From positions 1 through 51,595 of the forward strand of contig NZ_JPIM01000017.1 of the NCBI RefSeq assembly GCF_000735195.1: a stretch of DNA of 51,595 nucleotides, in the 5' to 3' direction. This document shows, in pieces, positions 18,511-27,112 of the stretch. Under the pieces are notes generated by a model. It was not told where the DNA came from. It saw only the letters and a list, made by a program, of their open reading frames with translations, and made no database searches. A program made the translations under genes and the position numbers. The stretch comes from Chloroflexus sp. MS-G (GTDB lineage: Bacteria > Chloroflexota > Chloroflexia > Chloroflexales > Chloroflexaceae). Within the stretch, counting starts at the first letter, position 1; the number at the start of each line of letters is the position of its first letter.

Positions 18511-18880
18511 TTCCCCCCGGCCCCCTTCCTCTCCCACGCTGCGGGAGCGGAAGGGGGAGGGTGGCGGTGCTTACCTTCGTGCTGGCTCCGTTCCGCTTTC
18601 ACACGGGGAGCGGAAGGGGGAGGGTGGCGGTGCTCACCTTCGTGCTGGCTCCGTTCCGCTTTCACACGGGGAGCGGAAGGGGGAGGGTGGTGGCCCTCAC
18701 CTTCCCCCCAGCCCCCTTCCTCTCCCACGCTGCGGGAGCGGAAGGGGGAGGGTGGCGGTGCTTACCTTTGTGCTGGCTCCGTTCCGCTTTCACACGGGGA
18801 GCGGAAGGGGGGGAGGGTGGCGGTGCTTACCTTCGTGCTGGCTCCGTTCCGCTTTCACACGGGGAGCGGAAGGGGGAGAA
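18499..18880. repeat. Interleaved 63-65 bp tandem units
   Basis: Two unit types alternate. Type A (CCCTCACCTTCCCCCC... GCGGGAGCGGAAGGGGG) is at about 18499-18560 and 18687-18751, with an earlier copy at 18331-18392. Type B (GGTGCTTACCTTCGTGCTGG... CACGGGGAGCGGAAGGG) is at about 18561-18623, 18624-18686, 18752-18816 and 18817-18880. B copies are nearly identical, with period 63 and one two-base G insertion. The order A-B-B-A-B-B suggests a recent segment duplication. Confidence 0.8.
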
Positions 18881-18991
18881 TGGAGCGGGAGCGAAAGCAT
18901 GTTGGAATACCTCACGCGATGGTTGCACAGGTATCGTGTTTCATGCTTCAGCGAAACGACACAGAATACATCAGGGCAGGTACCACTTTGG

Positions 18992-20233
18992 TTATTCGTT
19001 AGCTTCTTCATCTGATTGTTGACGGCGGGCGATCACCGCTGCGTAGATTGCTTCGATAGCAATCGCCGCTCGTTCCCACGAAAGTTCTGCTACTGCTCTT
19101 GCCCGTGCACCAGCCGCACGTTCGGCTGCCAGCTCGCGATTCGTTAGCGCTAATTCCAGTTGGGCTGCAAAATCGGCTACACTACCGAGTTTGGCGTAAA
19201 AACCGTATGGCCCCAGAATTTCGCGGTTCACCGGTGTATCGAAGGCAACAGTAGGTAAACCCATCGCCATATAGTTGCCGATTTTACCATTACCCTCGGT
19301 TAAACTCATCTTCGGGGCGACGGCAACCTCACCGAGTGCCAGGTAACTGTGGAGATCACGGTACATAATCCGACCGGGAAGTGTAACGTGATCGGCAATT
19401 CCCAAACTGGCAGCCAGATTGCGGTAACTTTGTGGATCGGGGTGACCCATGATCAAGAAATGGAGGTCAGGATACCGCTGACACAGATGCCGGGCCACTT
19501 CGAGCAGCAGATTGGTGCCCTGATAAGGGGCCAGCAAGCCAATATAGACCACGATCCGCCGATCTGACGGAATACCGAGCTGAGCGCGCAACTCAGCGCG
19601 TTGGGCTGTCCATTCGGGTGAACCATCGAAGGGGCGAAACCGCTCGGTATCGACACCGTCGGCAATGGTGAAGAGGCGATCTTCCGCAACCGATCCATCA
19701 CGACGGAGAAGATTGGCTGCGTTGTGAGTCGATGTCATTACCGCATCGGCGGTACGGTTCAGCATGCGTTCCAGACGGGTCAGAGGGACGAACAGCGGAT
19801 TGCTGCGCCGAATGAAGCCATGGTCGAGCATCTCGCTGGTCATACTGCCCTGGTAATCGAGGATCAATGGCCGACGCAGCAGGCGTTGGAGTGGAAGCCC
19901 AATAGCAGCCGCCTCGTGAGTGTGAGCGTGAATAACATCTGGGTGCATCTGGAGAGCGGTGCGTAATACACGCCATCCCAAGCCAATATCGAGATAGAGT
20001 TTATGGCGTGATGATCCAACAACGGCGCGCTTGATCCAGGGAACGTCCCACGAACGGTAAATGGTGATCCCCGGAATATCATCACCATTATGGTACGTCA
20101 CCAGTACAATACGATGACCACGGCGTTGTAGGGCACGGATCTCTTCTAAAATACGCACATGATTACCGTAGTCGGAAAAGAAACTCGTCGAGGCGATCAT
20201 CAAAATGTTGTATGGCATAGCGGTACAGGGCAT
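18992..20233 (-). CDS. Glycosyltransferase family 4 protein
   Basis: The 413-residue product has the GT-B fold of family 4 transferases. The N-terminal part includes ASTSFFSDYGNHVRILEEIRALQRRGH, then a middle HAHTHEAAAIGL, and the C-terminal nucleotide-sugar half begins at RRIVVYIGLLAPYQG and has the E(x7)E-like segment in APKMSLTEGNGKIGNYMAMGLP. It transfers a sugar to a lipid or polysaccharide acceptor in the cytoplasm. The ATG at 20233 overlaps the TAA of the upstream unknown gene (TAATG), supporting coupling and this start; an ATG at 20218 also fits. Confidence 0.9.
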   Translation of the reverse strand: MPCTAMPYNILMIASTSFFSDYGNHVRILEEIRALQRRGHRIVLVTYHNGDDIPGITIYRSWDVPWIKRAVVGSSRHKLYLDIGLGWRVLRTALQMHPDVIHAHTHEAAAIGLPLQRLLRRPLILDYQGSMTSEMLDHGFIRRSNPLFVPLTRLERMLNRTADAVMTSTHNAANLLRRDGSVAEDRLFTIADGVDTERFRPFDGSPEWTAQRAELRAQLGIPSDRRIVVYIGLLAPYQGTNLLLEVARHLCQRYPDLHFLIMGHPDPQSYRNLAASLGIADHVTLPGRIMYRDLHSYLALGEVAVAPKMSLTEGNGKIGNYMAMGLPTVAFDTPVNREILGPYGFYAKLGSVADFAAQLELALTNRELAAERAAGARARAVAELSWERAAIAIEAIYAAVIARRQQSDEEANE

Positions 20234-20814
20234 TAGCCACGTGTGCGTGTGGTGTTCATTGCAGGAACACCAATGCGACGCTGCACGACCAGGTGCAGCG
20301 GTGGCCCAGCCGATGGTTGAGCACCGGCTAGAATAGCTTCATAGTGCAAATCGGGATCGGGTAAATCGAGGTGAGCAATCCATTCGTCGGGTAAGGTATC
20401 GGGATCAAACGTTAAATGAACGATACCCCGTTCACCGTAGAAGGTGGTTTCAACCGCTTCAAACCGTTCTTCAAGAACAATTGCTCCTTCATACAGGCCA
20501 CGCGCCCAACTCACACCATTCCCGCCCACCTCGATCCAGACACTGCGCGTTTGTAAGCGGCTGGCCAGTCCTTTGGCTAGTGTACGGTCGGCGAAGTAGC
20601 GGGGGTCTTCCCAAATTGCTACCCATCCCTGCGCCGATGGTGCAACGAAGAAATGGCGGTAGGGTTTATCAGGTATCATGATAATGCCGCTTATCTCGTG
20701 CGGGGCGCGCTCAACGGCAATGAACCCCTGCTCGATGAGCAGTCTGTGCAGCGCCTCTGCAACGATAGCGTGATTAGTGTGAGCAACATAAATGGCAGCG
20801 CTATTGTTCATCAT
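20233..20814 (-). CDS. Protein of unknown function
   Basis: I do not recognise this 193-residue product. It has no membrane segment or signal peptide and an ordinary mixed composition. Visible features are a middle part with [22 protein letters not shown] and an acidic segment [22 protein letters not shown]. It is coupled by stop/start overlap to the downstream glycosyltransferase, so it may be part of the same process. Two ATGs are adjacent at the start. It is divergent from pdxH, with only 49 bases between the start codons. Confidence 0.75.
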   Translation of the reverse strand: MMNNSAAIYVAHTNHAIVAEALHRLLIEQGFIAVERAPHEISGIIMIPDKPYRHFFVAPSAQGWVAIWEDPRYFADRTLAKGLASRLQTRSVWIEVGGNGVSWARGLYEGAIVLEERFEAVETTFYGERGIVHLTFDPDTLPDEWIAHLDLPDPDLHYEAILAGAQPSAGPPLHLVVQRRIGVPAMNTTRTRG

Positions 20815-20863
20815 CGGCGCTATTGTAGTTCAGTCAGCGTTCTTATGCAAATGGAGTACTGTG

Positions 20864-21499
20864 ATGAATCTGGCCGATTTACGTAAGGAGTACACGCAAC
20901 GCGGTTTATCGGAAGCTGACGCCGATCCAGATCCAATTGTGCAGTTTATGCGCTGGTTCGACGAAGCGGTAGCAGCAGGTTTAATTGAGCCGAATGCCAT
21001 GACTCTGGCGACAATCGATCCTGATGGACGCCCCTCGGCCCGTATGGTCTTGTTAAAGGGGGTAGATGAACGTGGTTTCGTTTTTTTTACGAATTACGAG
21101 AGTCGGAAGGGACAAGCAATGGCCGTTCATCCTGCGGTAGCTCTCGTCTTTTACTGGCCTGAACTTGAACGGCAGGTGCGGATAGAGGGGTATGCAGAAA
21201 AAGTCAGTGATGAAGAGGCCGATGCCTATTACGCCACTCGGCCACGTGACAGTCGTATCGGAGCGTGGGCTTCGCCACAGAGCAGGCCAATTGCTGATCG
21301 GGCCGAACTGGAACAGCGGGTGGCCGAAATAGCCGCTCGTTTTGCCGATCAAGACCCGCCACGGCCGCCGTTTTGGGGTGGTTACCGCGTGATTCCAGAT
21401 CGGATTGAGTTCTGGCAGGGAAGACCTTCGCGCTTGCATGATCGACTCTGCTACACTCGTCATGATGATGGTTGGCAGCGCGAACGACTCGCACCGTAA
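20864..21499 (+). CDS. pdxH: Pyridoxamine 5'-phosphate oxidase PdxH
   Basis: The FMN enzyme oxidises pyridoxamine or pyridoxine 5'-phosphate to pyridoxal 5'-phosphate. The 211-residue product has the family signatures [30 protein letters not shown] and the C-terminal [19 protein letters not shown], matching the full length of the family. ATG 20864 follows GGAG at 20853-20856; the open frame upstream to 20792 lacks a site and overlaps the divergent gene. Confidence 0.95.
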   Translation: MNLADLRKEYTQRGLSEADADPDPIVQFMRWFDEAVAAGLIEPNAMTLATIDPDGRPSARMVLLKGVDERGFVFFTNYESRKGQAMAVHPAVALVFYWPELERQVRIEGYAEKVSDEEADAYYATRPRDSRIGAWASPQSRPIADRAELEQRVAEIAARFADQDPPRPPFWGGYRVIPDRIEFWQGRPSRLHDRLCYTRHDDGWQRERLAP

Positions 21500-21740
21500 T
21501 GAAGTGGTAAGAGTTCGTGAGGGTTCCTGAAGCGTTTCCACTGGCGTAGCGTTTCGTGTTGTAACGGCTTTCTCGCTGCGAACGAACAACGACACGAGTG
21601 ATAAACGCCATCTAGCAACTCACGTCCTCCCCGCTCTTCTGGTGGGCGCGGAAGAGGATTGGGACGAAGGTGAGAGGGTTGGTGCTACTGCGACGTGCGC
21701 TGCTTTCCACATGATCCCATCAGTTAGCATGTCACAAGTA

Positions 21741-21763
21741 GGGGCAGGGGTAGAACCTGCCCC
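21741..21763. repeat. GC-rich palindromic repeat
   Basis: GGGGCAGG (21741-21748) and CCTGCCCC (21756-21763) form an 8-bp perfect stem with a 7-base loop, flanked by T and A that extend it by one pair. It is similar in design to the repeats at 41-68, 262-288 and 47360-47384. Confidence 0.65.
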
Positions 21764-21980
21764 ACCGAGACAGTGAGCGGTTCGTGTTCCGAGGCGCGGC
21801 ACAGCAGGGAGGAATAGCCCTTACAAGACGCTGACGGACGAAATCGGTGCACCGACGAGGGGCATGGTGTCAGACCACTGGCAGAACAGAACGTTACCTC
21901 TTCTGTGCTCGTTGTTCTTTTCTCTTTTCACCACTGCGAGAGGGGAAAATGTTGAAACGGTGCGTGGTTCTTGCTGAACG

Positions 21981-22009
21981 TTGCCCCATCAGCGACTATC
22001 GTTTATAAT
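21981..22009 (+). promoter_or_regulatory. Promoter of the bactofilin operon
   Basis: TTGCCC (21981-21986) and a perfect TATAAT (22004-22009) are separated by 17 bases. Transcription would start near 22016, about 92 bases before the chosen bactofilin start. Confidence 0.65.
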
Positions 22010-22107
22010 GTCAACAACGATTACCCGAACGATTGGGTCGTCTCCCGGCCTCGTTAACGTCTTTTGATATAAGCAGGTGGCCGGTTATGTGGAGGAGGAT
22101 CGCGCGC

Positions 22108-22524
22108 ATGTTTGGTACAAACCGCAAGCCCGCTCAAACGCCGACGATTGTTAATGGGCGGACAGAAACGGTCATCGGTGCCAATACCCGGTTTATTGGC
22201 AACTTGAATGCCGAAGGGAATGTTCGCATCGATGGCGCGGTGGAAGGCGATATTGAGGTCGTTGGCAATCTGATTATCGGCGAGACGGGGCGGGTTATTG
22301 CCACGATTAAAGCGCGGAATGTTCATGTATCGGGTGCGGTGAAAGGACAAATTACGGCGCTCGAACAGTTGGAAATCTCACCGACCGGTAAGGTGTGGGG
22401 TGATATTACGACGGCTGCGCTGCATATCGAGCCAGGTGGCCTCTTCCGTGGTCAGAGTTCAATGACGACCAATATTGAAGAGCCGTTATTACTTGAGCCA
22501 CCACGTCCAGCCGCAGAATCGTGA
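22108..22524 (+). CDS. Bactofilin
   Basis: Bactofilins polymerise without nucleotides into cytoskeletal filaments or sheets. The 138-residue product has a short disordered N-terminus and the right-handed beta-helix core, with repeated G/N/V turns such as NLNAEGNVRIDGAVEGDIEVVG and VHVSGAVKGQITALEQLEISP, then an acidic proline-rich tail. I chose ATG 22108 because GGAGGAGG lies at 22091-22098; ATG 22087 and TTG 22033 are in-frame alternatives. It is followed by a DivIC-like gene in the same direction, suggesting a role in cell shape or septation. Confidence 0.9.
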   Translation: MFGTNRKPAQTPTIVNGRTETVIGANTRFIGNLNAEGNVRIDGAVEGDIEVVGNLIIGETGRVIATIKARNVHVSGAVKGQITALEQLEISPTGKVWGDITTAALHIEPGGLFRGQSSMTTNIEEPLLLEPPRPAAES

Positions 22525-22597
22525 TCATTGCATCGCGTAGGGCGATGGGTACTTGCACAAGTTGCTACATCACTACTTGATGCAAGTACATATTCTT

Positions 22598-23089
22598 ATG
22601 CGTCGTTACCGTTCATCACCAAAACCCTCATATTCATTCACTGCCTGGCGACGGATCTGGGCCACATTTCGTGGCCGGATGCGACGCTGGTTAAAGACAA
22701 CTTTTCCCGGTGGTAGTCGCACGCTGGCTTCACTGGCGATCATGGGAGTCTTGCTGGTGATGATCGGGAGCATTACCGTTACGCTGGTTAATCAGATTAT
22801 CATTGCTCGTGCGCTTGAACGCGAATTGGCGACTGCGCAGGTAGAGATGCAGGCATTGCAGGCCACGATGCAGGCCTTAACGGCGCAACTTGAATATGAG
22901 CAGTCGGATGCCGCAACCGAAGCGTGGGCTCGTAATCTTGGCCTGGTACGAGAAGGCGACATTGTCATCGTCCCTGAACGAGTGCCAACGCCAGTACCAT
23001 CACTAACATCGCCAGTTGTACCGACACCTGCGCCGCTTCCATCGCCAGCACCTAACTGGCAGCGCTGGTGGCAAGCGTTTTTTCCCTAA
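22598..23089 (+). CDS. DivIC/FtsB-like septum protein
   Basis: The 163-residue product has a basic N-terminal cytoplasmic part, one membrane segment (about residues 47-66) and then a coiled coil (about 75-112) rich in Ala, Gln and Glu with hydrophobic heptads, followed by ARNLGLVREGDIVIV and a proline-rich tail. This layout and the motif match DivIC/FtsB septum-formation initiator proteins, which join FtsL in the divisome. The start is uncertain: TTG 22553 and ATG 22580 are in frame, and none has a clear ribosome-binding site. It begins soon after the bactofilin gene. Confidence 0.75.
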   Translation: MRRYRSSPKPSYSFTAWRRIWATFRGRMRRWLKTTFPGGSRTLASLAIMGVLLVMIGSITVTLVNQIIIARALERELATAQVEMQALQATMQALTAQLEYEQSDAATEAWARNLGLVREGDIVIVPERVPTPVPSLTSPVVPTPAPLPSPAPNWQRWWQAFFP

Positions 23090-23560
23090 TCTGGCTCTAT
23101 ATCAGTGTCTTGTCTTACCGGTTTGCGGTGGACTATAGTTATTCCCCGCGGTTGTCATTCACCATCTGAGAGCCTGATTGAAAACCTGGGCTTTCTCATT
23201 GAGCATGTACCGTGACGTACTATACTCGTGCGATCATTGTGTGAGGGGTTGACAGCATTCTTTCGCTCCAGCTACCCCACGTTCCCTCTGTCTCTCCCCG
23301 CGTAGGAGTGGAAGAGGGCGAGGGGGATGGTAAGGAAGCACCAATTTCCCCCTTCCGCTCCCCAGGTAGGAGAGGAAGGAGGTAAGCGGGGAGGTGAGGG
23401 GCGCCAGGCATGTTCCCAGGCGTGCTCCACAGCACAGGCGCTAAAACCGTTGAAACCCTGTTTAGATTGAGGAAACGCCTGGGTTGCCCGCCAACGTTTG
23501 CAGATACTATTGTCGAGTCTCATCAAAAGTCCAGGTTTTTGATCACGCTTTTAGATAACC
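23090..23560. other. Intergenic region filled by a MITE-like element
   Basis: The region lies between convergent genes. Apart from the first 75 bases it is almost completely occupied by the element at 23166-23554, whose right end stops 7 bases before the stop codon of the cyclase gene. No gene is seen. Confidence 0.7.
23166..23554 (-). mobile_element. MITE-like element, copy with both ends
   Basis: The two ends are inverted repeats: CTGAGAGCCTGATTGAAAACC at the left and, on the other strand, CTAAAAGCGTGATCAAAAACC from the right; 19 of 24 positions agree including CTGG. Read on the minus strand, the interior carries GTGCTGTGGAGCACGCCTGG, a GC-rich Pu/Py stretch, GAGCGAAAGAATG and ACAATGATCGCAC. 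The same order occurs at 30654-30941. It encodes no protein, so it would depend on a transposase elsewhere, as MITEs do. I see no clear target-site duplication. Confidence 0.7.
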
Positions 23561-26500
23561 TTACTGCATCGCCCGGGCTAGCTTTTCAAGCTGATTCAGC
23601 AGAACAATTTCAAGAACAGCTATTTGTGAACTATGGGCGAGGGCGATAGCTTGCCAGATAAGTTGACGGGCTGCGGTAATGTTGTGGCGGTTGAAGTGTA
23701 GAACTGCCTGAGTACGTAATCCAAGCACTTGACTATACCGATCACCGATTGACCGGGCCATGTGCAAAGCTTGCTGTAGTCGGTGATCGATACCATCGTA
23801 TTGCCCAAGCATTATCATCGTATAATACAGACCGATCTGAGAGCGATTTTCGATGATCTGGTCATTGACCATTCGTGCCAGTCGTATTGCCTGCTGGAAG
23901 CGCTTTTGTGCTCGTTGGAAATTATCGGACTCAATGAGTATCCAACCTTGCAATTCATAACTTTGGGCAGAGAGACTTTCCATCGCTATCAGATCGATGA
24001 GCATCGGTTGTGGTGATGTGTGGCGGGGTACCGTTTTACCGATCCGGTTTATACGGTGAAGCGTTGCCATTGCCTGCTTGTATCGACCCTGGAGGGCCAA
24101 ATATTGGGCGTTGACGAGCCAGAGACCGGCTTGCAAAAGGCGACCGGCACGTGCATCATTCTGGCTTAAGCGGTCGATTTGCCTCTGAGTGGAGATACGT
24201 TGCGTGGCGAAGTGATCGAACTGACCGCTAACGAGCATATGATGGAGATACAGCACCGAAGCCAGAGCATGCAAAACCGGCTGTTCTTGTTCGGGCAAGA
24301 TGCCCTTAAACAGGTGGAAATCTTCTGCCTGATGTAGATGATCACCAATCCGATCATTAAGGATGATACGCAAAACGAGAAGTTCGGCGCGCCGAGAAGA
24401 GGTATAGTTCGGCGCAATTCCCTTTTCAATGTAGTGCAGCGCTGTTTGAAAGAGTGAACGTTGGACGCAGATCAATGCCGCTTGCCAGCAGTGTTCGACA
24501 GCGTTGGCCCACATTTCGGCGCGTAAGCTGTGGTGAATCATAACGTCGTATACGGCCAACGGTGCTTTCATCTGAGTGAGTTCGTTCTGATACTTTGTCA
24601 GATACCAGGTATGGGCTGCCTGATGCAAATCGCGACGTTGGGTGAAGAGCAGGCTGTGGTAAGCGGCCTCGTGTGCGATACCGAAGATAAACCGATAGAT
24701 CGGCTCTGGTTCGTTCATCTCGAGTTCGATCAACTGGTCGCGAACCAATGCGGCAATATCTTGATGCAATTCATCTTCAGTAAGGTGAGCGGGGTGAATA
24801 TGCTGTAACAAGCGCAGCGGGAAGCTCCGGCCAATGACAGCGGCTATCTTCAACGTGAGGCGGGTGCGTTCACCCATTTGATCGATTCGCGCCTGTACGA
24901 TCCCCAATGCCTGGCTTGAGAGTTGTAGCGATGGGATGGGTTCATGTAAGCGGGCAGTATCTTGTTCAATGGTGATCAGACGTTTTTGCAATAATATATG
25001 CACATATTCTTTGATAAAGAATGGTTGTCCGGCAGCGTACCGTTCGAGGTATTGGAGCAGGGGCGTATCGATCTCCTTCACACCGATTAACTGACGAATG
25101 AGATGGATGCGTTCAGCCGCAGGCAATCGCTCAAGCAGATGATGGGTTGTAAACGGCTGCCGACGTATGCTCTCGATGATGGGGGTTACGTGATTGGCGA
25201 GTGGACGGTACGATACGACGATCAACAGCGGTAAGTGAGGGAGCACTGCTTCAATGATCGCGTTCAGGAGTTGCAGCGACGCTGGATCGGCCCAATGAAT
25301 ATCCTCTAATATGATCAAGAGGGGTTCTCGCTTTAGACGATTGATCAGTAGCTCAATCACAAGAGGGCTAATATCAGTTGAGCGTCTTGCGTGCACAAAT
25401 CCGTCAATGTTAAGAAGGTGCGCCAGCGTTGCGATGTGGTTGGGGAGAGCTGAGGATAATTCGGTTGCCATCTGCTGTAACCGTTCATATCGAGCCTGCA
25501 ATGGAGTGCTATCATCAATGCCACACAACTCACCGAGAATGAACCGCCACGGATGCAGCGGCTGCTCTTGCATCCCGCTTTGACACTCGCCTCGGAAGCT
25601 ATGATACCGACGCTCAAGCCATTTGATGCTCAGATGATGAATCAGGCTCGATTTCCCAATCCCAGCTTCACCCTCGATAAGTAAGACCTGACCCTGGCGC
25701 GGAGCATTGGCGATAAGCCGATCTATCATCTGACGTTCCTGTTCGCGCCCGATCAGCTCAGTGTACGCGGCCAGCGATGCCTGTAATGCTTGCTGAGTAG
25801 CAAGAGTTGGCTCACTGAGAACAAGCGCTGTGGGAATGGGTTGATTGTAACCCTTGATCGGCACGAATTGCGGCTGAGTGGTGCGATACCGGCCCATAAT
25901 ATCTTGCCGTACCCTTCCAGAGACTACAATCGCGCCGGTTGGGGCTTGATCCATCAACAGGGCAGCCAGATTCATTTCTTCACCCTGCGCAGTGTACACT
26001 CGTCGCAGACGCCCCCCAACTTCACCGACGAAAAGAGTGCCCACAGTAATTCCTGCCTTGCGAATTACGCCGCGATTACGGAGTTCTATCGCACAACCAA
26101 CCGCCCGGCTGGTGTCATCGCCATGAGCAACCGGTGCCCCAAACAAGAAGACCATAACCGCACCTTTGCTCCCCAGCTCGATCTCGTTGAGCCACCCTCC
26201 CCAGCGCATCGTGATGGCTTGTGCTTGGGTAACCAAGGCTTGCAGGTCAACCGGATATTCTGGTAAATCAAAGGCTGCGAACACCGGAACACATCGCCGA
26301 TATTCAGCAACCAGAGTGTTGAGTTGGAGACGCCGAGCGAAACTCGGCGGGAGAAAATGTTCCCACCGCAGGATAGGGGCTTCTGAAGGGTAGTAATCGA
26401 TGGTCGGAGTTGGCTGCGTATTGATCAGTAAGAACTGCACCTGCCCCGGATTGGCCTGTTGCTCGGCCAGACTGGCGGCATTGATCGGTGAACCGATCAA

Positions 26501-26977
26501 TATCGGGTGGATACCTTGATTGGGTATCCCTACCAGGGTCAGATATACTGTCCCGACACTGATCCCTACCCGAAGTTCGAGCGTGAAAGGTCCTTCGGGA
26601 GTTGAGATAGGATTGAGGGTTGTTAGTGCATTATGGAGGACATAACCACAGCGCATCGCCAGCGCGGGATCGGTGATGTCTGGCCACCATGCGGTCAAAG
26701 CATCGCCAGCAATGTGGATGACGTCGCCGCCATTGGCAGTAATCGTAGCGATGATGACCTCGAAATAGCGGTTTAGAATATTGTGTAATTGCTCGGCTCC
26801 GTCGGGAAGTGTGGCAAATAATGCGGTGAGACGAGTGAACCCTTTCAGATCAGTGTGGAGGATGGTTGCCTGATACGTCTGAACCTGTCCTGCCCGTAAT
26901 GCTCCAGCATCAAGTGCATCGCGTAAGGTGACAGGGACGTAAGGTCGGAATAACTGGTTAAGTGTTTGTTGTTCCAT
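23561..26977 (-). CDS. Cyclase-like / AAA ATPase / helical-repeat protein
   Basis: The 1138-residue protein has two class III nucleotide cyclase-like domains (about 33-190 and 215-395), an AAA/NACHT-type ATPase (about 415-700; Walker A EGEAGIGKSS, Walker B LLIILEDIHWAD) and a long helical TPR-like tail. This order matches the soluble adenylyl cyclase type. In the first domain the metal Asp residues are seen (Asp43 in TDLKGFTRL, Asp92 in IAGDALTAWW), but the Lys before GD is replaced by His and the Arg of the N-x-A-x-R motif is missing (INAASL). The second domain also lacks that Arg (MNLAALL). Catalysis is therefore uncertain; it may be a sensory or regulatory ATPase. No ribosome-binding site is strong at ATG 26977. 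Confidence 0.85.
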   Translation of the reverse strand: MEQQTLNQLFRPYVPVTLRDALDAGALRAGQVQTYQATILHTDLKGFTRLTALFATLPDGAEQLHNILNRYFEVIIATITANGGDVIHIAGDALTAWWPDITDPALAMRCGYVLHNALTTLNPISTPEGPFTLELRVGISVGTVYLTLVGIPNQGIHPILIGSPINAASLAEQQANPGQVQFLLINTQPTPTIDYYPSEAPILRWEHFLPPSFARRLQLNTLVAEYRRCVPVFAAFDLPEYPVDLQALVTQAQAITMRWGGWLNEIELGSKGAVMVFLFGAPVAHGDDTSRAVGCAIELRNRGVIRKAGITVGTLFVGEVGGRLRRVYTAQGEEMNLAALLMDQAPTGAIVVSGRVRQDIMGRYRTTQPQFVPIKGYNQPIPTALVLSEPTLATQQALQASLAAYTELIGREQERQMIDRLIANAPRQGQVLLIEGEAGIGKSSLIHHLSIKWLERRYHSFRGECQSGMQEQPLHPWRFILGELCGIDDSTPLQARYERLQQMATELSSALPNHIATLAHLLNIDGFVHARRSTDISPLVIELLINRLKREPLLIILEDIHWADPASLQLLNAIIEAVLPHLPLLIVVSYRPLANHVTPIIESIRRQPFTTHHLLERLPAAERIHLIRQLIGVKEIDTPLLQYLERYAAGQPFFIKEYVHILLQKRLITIEQDTARLHEPIPSLQLSSQALGIVQARIDQMGERTRLTLKIAAVIGRSFPLRLLQHIHPAHLTEDELHQDIAALVRDQLIELEMNEPEPIYRFIFGIAHEAAYHSLLFTQRRDLHQAAHTWYLTKYQNELTQMKAPLAVYDVMIHHSLRAEMWANAVEHCWQAALICVQRSLFQTALHYIEKGIAPNYTSSRRAELLVLRIILNDRIGDHLHQAEDFHLFKGILPEQEQPVLHALASVLYLHHMLVSGQFDHFATQRISTQRQIDRLSQNDARAGRLLQAGLWLVNAQYLALQGRYKQAMATLHRINRIGKTVPRHTSPQPMLIDLIAMESLSAQSYELQGWILIESDNFQRAQKRFQQAIRLARMVNDQIIENRSQIGLYYTMIMLGQYDGIDHRLQQALHMARSIGDRYSQVLGLRTQAVLHFNRHNITAARQLIWQAIALAHSSQIAVLEIVLLNQLEKLARAMQ

Positions 26978-27112
26978 GTGCTGGCAATAAGCTGCTGTTG
27001 CCTTATCTTCTTATTGTACTCTAAATCGGGTTGTAAAACGTAGTATGGTATACTGTCAAGCGACGACGAGTTGTCATTCTACCGCATCTTCTCGGACGTA
27101 GAAAGGCTATCT

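Larger units (their letters stand above)
18304..18935 (+). repeat. Expanded copy of a dispersed GC-rich element
   Basis: Both ends of this island match the core of two MITE-like copies at 23166-23554 and 30654-30941. The left part has GTGCTGCGGAGCACGCCTGG near 18313-18332, and the right part has GAGCGAAAGCATG near 18891 and GCGATGGTTGCAC near 18916. The terminal inverted repeats of the other copies are missing, so it is a partial copy. Its middle is filled with repeated units. All ORFs here, on both strands, are low-complexity repeat products. Confidence 0.75.
21500..22107. other. Intergenic region with hairpins and the bactofilin promoter
   Basis: The 608 bases contain no plausible gene. 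Near 21628-21655 a C-rich hairpin (CCGCTCTTC with GCGGAAGAGG) is followed by GGTGAGAGGGTT, as also near 3180-3240. At 21741-21763 an inverted repeat GGGGCAGG / CCTGCCCC with an 8-bp stem belongs to the class of GC-rich palindromes at the window start. The bactofilin promoter is annotated separately. Confidence 0.55.

Noticed and set aside
18313..19022. Several overlapping ORFs of 70-230 codons on both strands
   Set aside because: They follow the repeat units, have low-complexity Gly/Arg/Pro or Ser/Phe-rich products and no ribosome-binding sites.
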